Source: Brevinema_A sp051649605 (GTDB lineage Bacteria > Spirochaetota > Brevinematia > Brevinematales > Brevinemataceae). From it: a DNA stretch of 64,000 nt. The notes under the pieces are model-generated. The model did no database searches. It was not told where the DNA came from and saw only the letters and a program-made list of their open reading frames with translations. Below are positions 17,935 through 26,856 of the stretch, one piece after another. The position numbers and the translations under genes were made by a program. How positions within the stretch are numbered: the stretch's first letter is position 1; the number at the start of each line of letters is the position of its first letter. The stretch is from NCBI GenBank assembly GCA_051649605.1, contig JBOFHK010000002.1, positions 1-64,000 of the forward strand. Direction: 5' to 3'.

Positions 17935-18660
17935 TTATTTTTTACAAACAAATCGTGAACATATTTTTTGGAAACGAATTAAGGGACAACCAAAAATCGC
18001 TTCATAAATAATGCTCCCTTGGAGTTTGGTTTCTCCTATGGTACGATCAACAAAAACAATGGGGACTTCTTGATATTTAAATCCCCCATAAAAAGCAGAG
18101 GCTTTCATTTCGATTTGGAACATATAGCCCTTAGCACGAATACAACGAATATCAATACTTTCTAAGACCGCTTTTGTATAGGCATTAAAACCACCTGTCA
18201 GATCACTCACAGGAATACCTGTCATAATCCGAGCATACATATTCGCATAAATACTTAGAAAAAGACGTTTGACATCCCAATCCAACACTCTTACCCCCCC
18301 CACATAACGAGACCCAAAAACTGCTTCTGCTCCTTCGTGGATACTGTTGATAAATTTCTGTAAATCTTGGGGATTGTGTGATAAATCGGCATCCATTTGA
18401 ATAACAAAATCATAACCCAAATCTAATGCCTTCTGAAAACCAGCAATATATGCCCGACCTAATCCATCTTTAGTGTCCCGAGACAGCAAAAAAATTCTCT
18501 CGTTAAATTTAGGAAGAGATTGGACAATAACAGCTGTTCCATCAGGAGAACTATCATCAACTACCAAAACATCTAAAGGATAGTCATCAATAATTTGAGG
18601 AATGATTCTTTCAATATTACCTACTTCATTATAGGTAGGAATTACTACGATACCTTTCAT
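17935..18660 (-). CDS. Polyprenol-phosphate mannosyltransferase-like GT2 enzyme
   Basis: A 241-residue soluble GT-A glycosyltransferase resembling dolichol/polyprenol-monophosphomannose synthase. IVVIPTYNEVGNIERII at 4-20 and VLVVDDSSPDGT at 31-42 form the nucleotide-sugar site, and QMDADLSHNP at about 87-96 holds the DXD metal motif. GGVRVLDWDVKRLFLS and DLTGGFNAY follow as in DPM1. It would transfer a hexose from GDP- or UDP-sugar to a lipid phosphate at the inner face of the membrane, supplying a periplasmic glycosyltransferase. No C-terminal membrane domain is present, which is the short, DPM1-only form. A GGAG site supports the ATG. Confidence 0.85.
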   Translation of the reverse strand: MKGIVVIPTYNEVGNIERIIPQIIDDYPLDVLVVDDSSPDGTAVIVQSLPKFNERIFLLSRDTKDGLGRAYIAGFQKALDLGYDFVIQMDADLSHNPQDLQKFINSIHEGAEAVFGSRYVGGVRVLDWDVKRLFLSIYANMYARIMTGIPVSDLTGGFNAYTKAVLESIDIRCIRAKGYMFQIEMKASAFYGGFKYQEVPIVFVDRTIGETKLQGSIIYEAIFGCPLIRFQKICSRFVCKK

Positions 18661-18686
18661 GAGTTCTCCTAAATCATCTATGGTAT

Positions 18687-18716
18687 ATTATAGATATATA
18701 ATATAAAAAAATTCAA
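18687..18716 (-). promoter_or_regulatory. Promoter of the mannosyltransferase gene
   Basis: On the minus strand TTGAAT (18716-18711), 18-bp spacer, TATAAT (18692-18687), 26 bp before the start codon. Confidence 0.6.
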
Positions 18717-18740
18717 CTATTACAAAATATTGAGATAAAT

Positions 18741-18769
18741 TTGAAAATTAAAAAAAAGTCGGTTATAAT
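18741..18769 (+). promoter_or_regulatory. Promoter of the secreted propeller gene
   Basis: TTGAAA (18741-18746), 17-bp spacer, TATAAT (18764-18769), 44 bp before the ATG at 18814. It lies back to back with the divergent promoter at 18687-18716. Confidence 0.7.
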
Positions 18770-18813
18770 AATACTAGTCTTGATAGACAAAGATATATGT
18801 CAAGGAATATCCT

Positions 18814-20721
18814 ATGAAAAAACTCTTCTTCTTTGCTGTTTTTTTAAATTTCACAAAAATACTTTTTGCTACAGAAACTACATTTATTAGTGATAACGGT
18901 TTTAATCAAGTTTGGTTATGGCAACTTTCTAATATTACAGTAACCCAAGAAAAAGGGATTTCGTTATCACAGCAAAGTACAAAATTTTATCAAACACCCC
19001 AATTATTATGGACAGGAAAATATATTAATAATTCTATATATTTGGGAACCGCAGAAACAGCTTCTGTATTACGAGTTGATCCCAATAATCAAGAGACGAC
19101 AATTTTCACTTCTTCCAATCATTCCCTTATTACCTCTATTGTCGCCGATAAAGAAGGGGTTTTAATCTCAGCATCTCCAGAAAGTACTCTCTACCATTTG
19201 GATAAAAATCATGCTGTAATTTCTAATAGCTCCCTTTCCAATACCTATATTTGGGATATTATTCCTAACCCTCAAGGCGGATATAGCGTTCTTACTGGTC
19301 TCAAAGCAGAAGTTTATGAATATAACAATTATACCCTTGGGGCTCCTATTACGATCGAAACAGAAGATCATCTTTTAAAAGGACTCTATATTGGTAATAC
19401 CTTATGGGTTTTAGGAGAAAAAGGGCTATATAAAAAAGACAAAGATCGTTTTGTCGCTATTGCAAGTTTTCAAGGAAATGCCTCTGGCTTTGTTTATACC
19501 AATGATACTTTTTATGTGATCCATACCGTTACTATCGAAGCTAATTCTTCGAACAATCAACAAGAACAAGTCCTTAGTAAACTGAGCAGTATTTCCGTTC
19601 AAACAGGTCTTGTCGAAGAACTTTATTCTCTCCAACGATTCTATTTTACATCTATTAATATTTTTGATAAACAAATTATTTTAGGGGCTGATCAATTCGG
19701 ATTATATGCTTTTTATGATCTCGTTACCCAAAAAAGTTATTATTCTAGTTTAGGAGAAGGGAAAATCTTAGATATTTTTCCTAAAAATCAAGAATTAGTT
19801 ATCCTCACAAGTGATACTTCGGTTCTATGGAGTATTGAACGCTCTTTATCCAAAGAAGGATCTTTTATTTCCGAAGTATATGACGCAAATTATACCGCCC
19901 AATGGGGCAACTTTAACGCCCAAATATCTACCCCTCCCAATACTGAAATTCAGTTTTTCGTTCAAGGGGGTGTAACCGAAAACCCTAAGTATTGGACAGA
20001 TTGGGTACGTATTACAAATATGCAAAAACCTCCTCTCCCTCCAACTCGTTACATTCGTTATAAAGCCATTCTCAGCTCCGACCAAAAAGCAATCCCTTAT
20101 GTCCATGGTATTACTTTCCCTTATACTCAATTGAATATCAAACCCTCTATTGACAGTACCAAAATCGAACAAAAAAACGATCATATTGCCTTCTCTTGGA
20201 CTGGTTCCGATGCCAATAAAGACACCTTAGAATACAATATTTTTCTCGCCGAAGATGGTCTCCCAAAAATAAAACTTAATCAATATCCACTTCAAGAAAC
20301 AAATTTTATTTTTGCCAAAGACACATATCCTTCAGGATATAAAAAGATTAGCCTTATCGCTAATGATCGTCCTTCCAATAGTGATCAAACAGCCCTAACC
20401 ACAGAATATACTTCTCTTCCTATCATGTTTGATGGAGAAGTACCTATTATTAGTGATTTTAAAATTACTAAACAAAGACAAACAGCTCTTATTGAAGTAA
20501 TCGTTAAAGATCAGCATAGTGTAATAAAGGACGTAGGTTATACACTAAACGGCACGCGAACAGTACGCTTAATACCCATAGATGGGATTTTTGATGCTCT
20601 TAGTGAGTCATTTTCCTTTGAAGTCCCTTTGGAAGAGGCAATATTTATTCAAATCTATGCTGAAGACGCTGCACTCAATAAAAGTTTTAAAGGGATGACG
20701 ATTCTTCCCTCCCAACAGTAA
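18814..20721 (+). CDS. Secreted propeller protein with fibronectin-like C-terminus
   Basis: 635 residues with a signal peptide (about 1-19, cleaved after LFA). Residues about 40-350 contain repeated short blade-like units (LLWTGKYINNSIYLGTAETASVLRVD, GVLISASPESTLYHLD, TLWVLGEKGLYKKD, QIILGADQFGLYAFYD) that suggest a six- to eight-bladed beta-propeller. Residues about 350-635 look like all-beta modules, one with the FN3-like FSWTGSDANKDTLEYNIFLAEDG. Such proteins occur beside envelope genes in spirochaetes, but the role is unknown. dxr begins 10 bases downstream, so the two may share a transcript. Confidence 0.65.
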   Translation: MKKLFFFAVFLNFTKILFATETTFISDNGFNQVWLWQLSNITVTQEKGISLSQQSTKFYQTPQLLWTGKYINNSIYLGTAETASVLRVDPNNQETTIFTSSNHSLITSIVADKEGVLISASPESTLYHLDKNHAVISNSSLSNTYIWDIIPNPQGGYSVLTGLKAEVYEYNNYTLGAPITIETEDHLLKGLYIGNTLWVLGEKGLYKKDKDRFVAIASFQGNASGFVYTNDTFYVIHTVTIEANSSNNQQEQVLSKLSSISVQTGLVEELYSLQRFYFTSINIFDKQIILGADQFGLYAFYDLVTQKSYYSSLGEGKILDIFPKNQELVILTSDTSVLWSIERSLSKEGSFISEVYDANYTAQWGNFNAQISTPPNTEIQFFVQGGVTENPKYWTDWVRITNMQKPPLPPTRYIRYKAILSSDQKAIPYVHGITFPYTQLNIKPSIDSTKIEQKNDHIAFSWTGSDANKDTLEYNIFLAEDGLPKIKLNQYPLQETNFIFAKDTYPSGYKKISLIANDRPSNSDQTALTTEYTSLPIMFDGEVPIISDFKITKQRQTALIEVIVKDQHSVIKDVGYTLNGTRTVRLIPIDGIFDALSESFSFEVPLEEAIFIQIYAEDAALNKSFKGMTILPSQQ

Positions 20722-20731
20722 TGAGAAAAGA

Positions 20732-21883
20732 ATGAATCATATTATTGTATTAGGAGCTACAGGATCGGTAGGTTCTTCCGTCTTAGAGATTATCAGACGC
20801 TACCCAGAACGATTTGGTTTATTGGGATTTTCAGCCTGGAACAATATCGAACAGGCAATTCATATTATTAGAGAATTTTCCCCTCGTTATGTAGTCCTCA
20901 AGGAAAAGCAAGAAAATATATCGCTCATCTTTCCCCAGATTGAATTTTTATACGGAGAAGAAGGCCTTCATTATTTATCACAAATTTCAGAAGCGGATAC
21001 CATCGTCTCCGCCTTATTTGGGATGAGTGGTCTTATTCCTGCTCTTAACGTACTCAAACAAGGTAAAAAACTAGTTATTGCCAATAAAGAAGCACTCGTA
21101 TCGGCTGGTAGACACCTCAAAGAAGCAGAAAAAAAATACGGTGGGATGATTATTCCTCTCGATAGCGAACATCTTTCTCTTTTCGATCTTATGCGAGGGA
21201 TCGATAAACAAGAAATCAGTGAATTAATTATTACTGCCTCAGGTGGGCCTTTTTTGTACAAAGAAATTAATAAATACACAAAAAAAGAGGATATCTTAAA
21301 ACATCCTACTTGGGTTATGGGAGCTCATATTACGGTAGGTAGTGCCTTAATGTTGAATAAAGGCTTAGAAATTATCGAGGCAATGAGATTGTTTGAAGTT
21401 CCTGAGTCCCAGATTCGTGTTTTAGTTCATCCCCAGTCTCTTGTTCATGGAGCAATCAAAAGTAAGGGGGGTCATTGGCATTTCCTGGCTTCACCAACCG
21501 ATATGCGGTATCCCGCTTTGTATTCTTTATTTCATCCCGAATATCCTTTGGAAACACCTTTTGCCGAATACAATCCTACCGAAAAACCCTTAGAATTTTT
21601 TGATCCTGATTATAATAAATTTCCTCTCCTAAGTTTATCTCGTCAAATCGCCCAAGAAGATGGGCTACTTCCCACAGTGCTTTGTGCCATTTCAGAAATT
21701 ATTATTGACCAATTTTTGAAAGATCAAATTTTATTTTATAAGATTCCTGATATTATTCGAGAAATTATTGATCAATTTCCTAACAAAAACAAACCAGAAA
21801 TTGAAGAAATCCTTATTGCAGAAAAACAAGCAAAAATTCTTGCCTTAGAAAGAATCGCCTACCATGGCGAAGATTTACGTTGA
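20732..21883 (+). CDS. dxr: 1-deoxy-D-xylulose 5-phosphate reductoisomerase
   Basis: Second step of the MEP isoprenoid pathway: NADPH-dependent conversion of DXP to MEP. It is 383 residues long, as usual. The N-terminal GATGSVGSSVLEII at 8-21 binds NADPH. VIANKEALVSAG, LDSEHLSLF and ITASGGPF hold the metal- and substrate-binding residues, and VHPQSLVHG with HWHFLASPTDMRYP forms the flexible lid. The sequence predicts that this spirochaete makes isoprenoids by MEP rather than the mevalonate pathway used by Borrelia. The 3' end overlaps convergent folD by 25 bp. Confidence 0.97.
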   Translation: MNHIIVLGATGSVGSSVLEIIRRYPERFGLLGFSAWNNIEQAIHIIREFSPRYVVLKEKQENISLIFPQIEFLYGEEGLHYLSQISEADTIVSALFGMSGLIPALNVLKQGKKLVIANKEALVSAGRHLKEAEKKYGGMIIPLDSEHLSLFDLMRGIDKQEISELIITASGGPFLYKEINKYTKKEDILKHPTWVMGAHITVGSALMLNKGLEIIEAMRLFEVPESQIRVLVHPQSLVHGAIKSKGGHWHFLASPTDMRYPALYSLFHPEYPLETPFAEYNPTEKPLEFFDPDYNKFPLLSLSRQIAQEDGLLPTVLCAISEIIIDQFLKDQILFYKIPDIIREIIDQFPNKNKPEIEEILIAEKQAKILALERIAYHGEDLR

Positions 21884-22743
21884 CTACGACAATAAAGATC
21901 ATAACAATTGTCCAATAACGCAGAAATCGTCATTGGCCCCACTCCCTTAGGAACAGGTGTGATGGCAAGGGATTTAAGTTTGACCGCATCAAAATCAACA
22001 TCACCAATTAATCGATAGCCATTATTTCTATCTAGGATTCGATGAATCCCCACATCAAGTACCACAACCCCTTCCGACACCATATCAGCAGAAATAAGAT
22101 TAGCTTGTCCTGCCGCAGCAACAATTAAATCTGCTTGAAGACAAAGTTCTTTTAAATCTTGCGTTTTTTGGTGTGCAAGAGTAACTGTTGCCTGTTTTTG
22201 AAGTAATAGCATTGCCATCGGTTTACCAACAATATTACTTGCTCCAATAACAACCGCATGTTTGGATTCTGGTATCCATTGTTCAGTAATAGAATCCAAT
22301 AAGCTCATCATCCCCCGAGCAGTGGCTGGAGCAAAATCCGAAACCCCTGTGCTTAAATTCCCAACATTATAAGGATGAAAACAGTCCACATCTTTTTTAG
22401 GATCAACAGTCGCTAGAATAGTATAGGGATTAATGTGACTAGGAAGAGGTAATTGAACTAAAATTCCATGTACCCCAGGATCATGATTGAGTTTTTCTAT
22501 ATGATTTAGTAATTCATCTTCAGAGATTTTGTTATCAAAAAAAAACGCTTTCGACAAAATCCCTACCTCATGAGCAACTTTAATTTTGGCTTGGACATAA
22601 ATATGAGAGGCAGGATCATCACCGACTAATATCGTTGCCAACGATAATTGAAGAGGAAGCACCACTAATTTTTTTTTTAATAGATCATTTTTCTTTTGAG
22701 CTAGTAGAGCCCCATTAAGAATAAGTGTTTCTTTCAAAAACAA
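21859..22743 (-). CDS. folD: Bifunctional methylene-THF dehydrogenase / methenyl-THF cyclohydrolase
   Basis: One-carbon enzyme interconverting 5,10-methylene-, methenyl- and 10-formyl-THF with NADP+. 294 residues, normal. The catalytic Y49 and K53 occur in HIYVQAKIK; GILVQLPLP, PKKDVDCFHPYNVG, VIGASNIVGKPMA (Rossmann loop) and the terminal PVPKGVGPMT follow in the family order. A clear ribosome-binding site is hard to see; AGGAG lies just before the ATG. Its 3' end overlaps the last 25 bases of dxr, tail to tail. Confidence 0.97.
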   Translation of the reverse strand: MFLKETLILNGALLAQKKNDLLKKKLVVLPLQLSLATILVGDDPASHIYVQAKIKVAHEVGILSKAFFFDNKISEDELLNHIEKLNHDPGVHGILVQLPLPSHINPYTILATVDPKKDVDCFHPYNVGNLSTGVSDFAPATARGMMSLLDSITEQWIPESKHAVVIGASNIVGKPMAMLLLQKQATVTLAHQKTQDLKELCLQADLIVAAAGQANLISADMVSEGVVVLDVGIHRILDRNNGYRLIGDVDFDAVKLKSLAITPVPKGVGPMTISALLDNCYDLYCRSQRKSSPW

Positions 22744-22827
22744 CTCCTATTTGTTGATTATAATGTTTTGTTATAAAGTTTCCGATAAGAACGATAGTAA
22801 TTTTTAAAACCATAAAAAGAGGAGACT

Positions 22828-23922
22828 ATGCCAGAATACATACAAGAAGAAGAAAAAAAAACAGACACCGAAGAAATAACAATACAAGAACCTCAAGAAC
22901 AACCCCCTGACACACTGATTATTAAAGGAAAGTTTAAATTCCAAAGTGCTGGTATTTATGGAATCTTTGCTATAATTCTACGAACCGATATTAGTTTTGA
23001 TACTTATTATGATTTAAAAATCAATCCTTTTATAGCCATGCATATTCTCACGTCTTATTTTAGTGATATTTCCCATATCGATCTTAAAGAACCGTGGGCT
23101 AGTTTAGAAAAAACATTTAACGAAATTCAGATTAAAGGTTCTTACGCAAATTCTATTACTGAAACTTTTCAAAAAGCCACCAATAGTGTTTTTCACAAAA
23201 ATGGAGAAACAAGCTTTCGTTTGATTGCCGATTTTAAAGAAAATAAACTATCATCTATCCAACATGAATTAGACGCTATCCTCTCTAAGGTTTATAAGGA
23301 TAGGCAATTAAACTTAGAGTTAGCTTTTGAAGAAGTTAACGCCCATAATATTGCCTCCATTAAAGAGCTCCGTATTAAAAATGAAATTCCTCAACCAAAC
23401 GAAGATATTCTCTATACACCAACAATTAATATTAATCCCCTTAATTTTTCAGTACCTGCAAACCCTGTTTTGGATCCTGTTGGAGAAGGGATAAATTCCA
23501 ATCAATTATCCAAAGGTATCCGTATTTTAATGAGAATTGATGAGTCTTCCAAGTATGGGCAACAGTGGATCAATATTTTTAAAGCATATGACCCAGTAAT
23601 AAAAAAAGTTATTCCTATTGTTGGAACCATTGATCAAATAGGACCTATTATCAAAAATAGCCTTGATATTCTCGTGAAATATCAAGAGGATCAATACACC
23701 AAATTTAATATTGAATCAGGGATCAAAATAAAATTGTTTCAACCTTATGCACAAGAACAAGTTATCGACCCTCTCTCTCAGGAATATTATGAAAGTTATC
23801 TTAAATCAACCAATAATAAAAGTCTCCAACAACTATTTCAAGATAAAGATTTTAAAAATATGGCTGTTACTGGAACTATTTTAGGAATTGTCGCCTTAAT
23901 TGCTTTATATTTTATAATCTAA
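22828..23922 (+). CDS. Tail-anchored protein of unknown function
   Basis: 364 residues with no signal peptide. The first 35 residues are acidic and low-complexity (EEEKKTDTEEITIQEPQEQ). The bulk is soluble alpha/beta, and the only membrane segment is the final 18 residues (GTILGIVALIALYFII), ending at the stop codon. The topology is that of a C-tail-anchored cytoplasmic protein, uncommon in bacteria. A clear AGAGGAG site supports the ATG. It is alone between the divergent folD and the convergent antiporter gene, which it overlaps by 4 bases. I do not recognise the family. Confidence 0.6.
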   Translation: MPEYIQEEEKKTDTEEITIQEPQEQPPDTLIIKGKFKFQSAGIYGIFAIILRTDISFDTYYDLKINPFIAMHILTSYFSDISHIDLKEPWASLEKTFNEIQIKGSYANSITETFQKATNSVFHKNGETSFRLIADFKENKLSSIQHELDAILSKVYKDRQLNLELAFEEVNAHNIASIKELRIKNEIPQPNEDILYTPTININPLNFSVPANPVLDPVGEGINSNQLSKGIRILMRIDESSKYGQQWINIFKAYDPVIKKVIPIVGTIDQIGPIIKNSLDILVKYQEDQYTKFNIESGIKIKLFQPYAQEQVIDPLSQEYYESYLKSTNNKSLQQLFQDKDFKNMAVTGTILGIVALIALYFII

Positions 23923-24908
23923 AATACTAATGCCAAAGAATATAGCCAAATGATAACAATCATTACATATACTCCATAAGTAAATCGTCGAGATTCTTTG
24001 ATTAATCCGACGATACAAATCAGTAAACTTAAAATAAAAATAATAAATAGGGTATATAAACTATTCAAGGGAAGCTCCGCCCAAAAGGAGTCCTTATAAA
24101 AAAATGAAGCAATTACTAAGGCTAACAAATTAAAAATATTACTGCCTGCAATATTCTCAATCGCCATATTAGTAATACCCCGCCTTACAATTTGAAATGT
24201 AGTCGCTAATTCAGGAATCGAAGTCGAAAAAGCCAATATTAAAGTTCCGATAAAATGTTCTCCTAAAGGTTTACCATAAATTGGTACTGGTACCGTTGCC
24301 ATATGTTTACAAATTAGTACTAAGACCCAAGCCAACATAATAATAGAAAAAGCAAAGAAAACAAAAATACTCACGATCTTGATAAAAGAATTTGGTGTTG
24401 TACGAGTTTCTTCCTGCGTATCAATATTCAAATCGTAAGCATGTCGCATAATAAAAAAGTAAATAATCCCCATCACTAGACCAATTAGATATTTGTTAGG
24501 AATAACTTGAGAAATCGGATAAATACTAATCACAATCCCGACCACACTTAGTAGGATCAAACTTCCCAAAAAACTAAAAATCGAGGTATTTGTTACTGTA
24601 ATTATTTTATCTTTAAAAACAATAAGAATAATACTTAAAATTGCAATATTAATTGCATTAGAACCCAATACTCCTCCTACCGCTAATCCTAAAGATCCTT
24701 GATGAGCAGCAACAACGGCACTCACCATCTCAGGAATAGAGGTGATCATTGCAATTAATACAAAACCTATAAACGCTCCTGAAATACGAGTAACAATAGA
24801 CAACTGATCAGCATAAAAAGCCAAACGATCTCCAATCCAAAAAATAATTAGTGTCAAAAAAGCAATCATCCCTAAAAGCATGATAAAATTATTCCAGATA
24901 AATTCCAT
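23919..24908 (-). CDS. Calcium/sodium antiporter, CaCA family
   Basis: A 329-residue inner-membrane exchanger of the YrbG type with about ten membrane segments. The two inverted alpha repeats are plain: SIPEMVSAVVAAHQGSLGLAVGGVLGSNAINI-like sequence in the first half and STSIPELATTFQIVRRG with MAIENIAGSNIFNLLAL in the second. Their acidic and Asn residues bind Ca2+ and Na+. It probably exports Ca2+ using the Na+ gradient. It lies 9 bases downstream of the metal ABC permease, so the two cation transporters form an operon. Confidence 0.92.
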   Translation of the reverse strand: MEFIWNNFIMLLGMIAFLTLIIFWIGDRLAFYADQLSIVTRISGAFIGFVLIAMITSIPEMVSAVVAAHQGSLGLAVGGVLGSNAINIAILSIILIVFKDKIITVTNTSIFSFLGSLILLSVVGIVISIYPISQVIPNKYLIGLVMGIIYFFIMRHAYDLNIDTQEETRTTPNSFIKIVSIFVFFAFSIIMLAWVLVLICKHMATVPVPIYGKPLGEHFIGTLILAFSTSIPELATTFQIVRRGITNMAIENIAGSNIFNLLALVIASFFYKDSFWAELPLNSLYTLFIIFILSLLICIVGLIKESRRFTYGVYVMIVIIWLYSLALVF

Positions 24909-24917
24909 CTAGTCCCT

Positions 24918-25721
24918 CTATATTTTATTTTTACAGAACAATTTTGCGATAAAGTATCCTACCGTCGCCAAAGTAACTATCAAGGCTCCAGGCACAATAT
25001 CCCAATAAAATGACAAAAAGACCCCACCAAGCATTGATATCGTAGTAAACACCAATGCGATTATCAAACTATAACGCATATTCTTTTGCCATAACAGCGC
25101 AAAAGCAGCTGGAAGTACCGTCATTGCAGCAACAAGTAATACACCTACCAATCGGATACCTAAAATAATACTGACAGACAATATAATATACAAAACTGTA
25201 TTCCAAAAGTCAACAGAAATTCCAGAAACAAATGCTGCATCTCTATCAAAAATGATAAAGAGGATTTTATTTAAATTAGGTACAATAAGAATTATTACTA
25301 GTATTACAACAATAAGCGCTGTCTGTAATTCTTGATAGGAAATTGCCATTAAATCACCAAATAAAAATGCTTTTAGATTAAAAGCATTTTTATTAGCAAA
25401 AGATAATAAAATAAGCCCTAATGCCATCGATGCGGAAAACAAAAGACTAATCCCTAATTCTGAAGATTTTTTATGAGAACGACCAGCAAACACCGTTATC
25501 AAAGAACAAAAAATCATTGTGGTAATTAAGGGATCCCAAGACATAAAATGAGCCAAACCCATTCCACCAAAAGTGGCATGTTCTGTGCCTATCGCCAAAA
25601 AAGAAAGTTTTTTTGTAACAATTAAAAAAGAAATCAAGGTGAACAATAACGATAGTATCAAGGATACACCTATCGCATTAGTAAAAAAAGAATACTGAAA
25701 TAAGCTTTCTATCAAAATCAT
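24918..25721 (-). CDS. Metal ABC transporter permease (ZnuB/MntC type)
   Basis: 267 residues with about eight membrane helices, ABC-3 family (PF00950). GTEHATFGGMGLAHFMSWDPL at about 42-62 and RLVGVLLVAAMTVLPAAFALL at about 184-204 are the conserved stretches. The family imports Zn2+, Mn2+ or Fe2+. Neither an ATPase nor a metal-binding protein is adjacent; the matching ATPase is at 3610-4368. No ribosome-binding site is visible, and a TATAAT box ends only 5 bases before the ATG, which suggests a leaderless mRNA. Confidence 0.9.
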   Translation of the reverse strand: MILIESLFQYSFFTNAIGVSLILSLLFTLISFLIVTKKLSFLAIGTEHATFGGMGLAHFMSWDPLITTMIFCSLITVFAGRSHKKSSELGISLLFSASMALGLILLSFANKNAFNLKAFLFGDLMAISYQELQTALIVVILVIILIVPNLNKILFIIFDRDAAFVSGISVDFWNTVLYIILSVSIILGIRLVGVLLVAAMTVLPAAFALLWQKNMRYSLIIALVFTTISMLGGVFLSFYWDIVPGALIVTLATVGYFIAKLFCKNKI

Positions 25722-25726
25722 GATTC

Positions 25727-25755
25727 ATTATAATACAATTCTACTATAAATACAA
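25727..25755 (-). promoter_or_regulatory. Promoter abutting the ABC permease start codon
   Basis: On the minus strand TTGTAT (25755-25750), 17-bp spacer, perfect TATAAT (25732-25727). The ATG begins 6 bases after the -10 box, close to where transcription should start. Confidence 0.45.
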
Positions 25756-25772
25756 ACAAATTTATAATACTT

Positions 25773-26684
25773 CTAAAAATTTCTCTCCTTGAGAAAGACA
25801 CTAATCATCTTAAAGAGATCCGATTTTGTCTTGCTGTAGTTTAAAAGTTGGTGACGAAATCCATAAGGTTCTTCTTCATAGGGAATACGATATTTTTTTG
25901 TTTCAATAATTTTTGAAGATACAGAAGATTTGATCCATTCTAAATTATGATGATTCACCATAACATCCCCTTCACAGTAAGCAAGAAAGAGAGGGATTTT
26001 GATTTTATGGAGATTTGTTCTTAATATTTTTAAACCTCTTTTAAAAGTAAAAATTGTATAGGGGTATTGTATCCCTTCCGCATCACAGCATTTTTCGACT
26101 AGATACCGTTCTTGAGGGTTTTTAATTGTTTGCAGTAATCCATTGGATAGGATAAAAGATAGTAAGCCCGATAAATAAATTGCAATATTTTCCCACCAGA
26201 GAAGATGATTACCATACAAACGAATAGGACTTGCAACGATGATTAAGGCATCAAAATCCTGCTCTGTTGCAATATTCATCGCCAAGCTCCCTCCTTGAGA
26301 ATGACCACATAATACCGTATGCTGATAGTGTTGGGGAATAGTTTTGATTTTTTCTCGAATCACAATCAGGCTCTCTTCCCATGCCCATGCTCCTATCGTC
26401 TGTAATTCTTCTCTAGTAGCTGCAGATGCAGGAAGAGTAGGGGCATAAATATCCCACCCTTGTTTTACCAACTCTTCTCCTAGATCTTCAAATGTTTTGG
26501 GGGTAGAGAACATCCCATGAAGACAGATAAGCAGTTTTTTATTACCAGGGGCAACAATCCATAAGTCTTCTGTACAAGAAGATTTAAGCTCTAATATATT
26601 TTGGCGTATAGGGCGGTGAAAGATCGTGCTGTGATTTAGCACTAAAAATAATACTACCAATAGTAGGATAAGTAAATAAATCAT
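25773..26684 (-). CDS. Alpha/beta hydrolase (esterase/lysophospholipase-like)
   Basis: 303 residues. An N-terminal hydrophobic helix (about 2-17) anchors it or exports it. LLICLHGMFSTP at 51-62 gives the oxyanion HG. GHSQGG at 127-132 contains the nucleophile Ser129. The likely acid is in AYCEGDVMV and the histidine in YGFRHQLLNYS near the C-terminus. The set is that of serine esterases of the carboxylesterase/monoglyceride lipase group. A GAGGAG site precedes the ATG. It follows nothing closely and is transcribed away from rsmI. The natural substrate is unknown. Confidence 0.8.
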   Translation of the reverse strand: MIYLLILLLVVLFLVLNHSTIFHRPIRQNILELKSSCTEDLWIVAPGNKKLLICLHGMFSTPKTFEDLGEELVKQGWDIYAPTLPASAATREELQTIGAWAWEESLIVIREKIKTIPQHYQHTVLCGHSQGGSLAMNIATEQDFDALIIVASPIRLYGNHLLWWENIAIYLSGLLSFILSNGLLQTIKNPQERYLVEKCCDAEGIQYPYTIFTFKRGLKILRTNLHKIKIPLFLAYCEGDVMVNHHNLEWIKSSVSSKIIETKKYRIPYEEEPYGFRHQLLNYSKTKSDLFKMISVFLKERNF

Positions 26685-26856
26685 AAAATTCTCCTCAAAT
26701 AATTAATTTAATTACTTTATTGTACTATAAGTTGATTTATTTGTAAATTACTTGTATGATAAAAAAAAGTATTGAGATAAGAGATTTATTTTCTATTTGT
26801 TTTAAGAAATCATAGGGGAATATCCGAAAATAAATCTATAAAACATAGGAGTGAGC

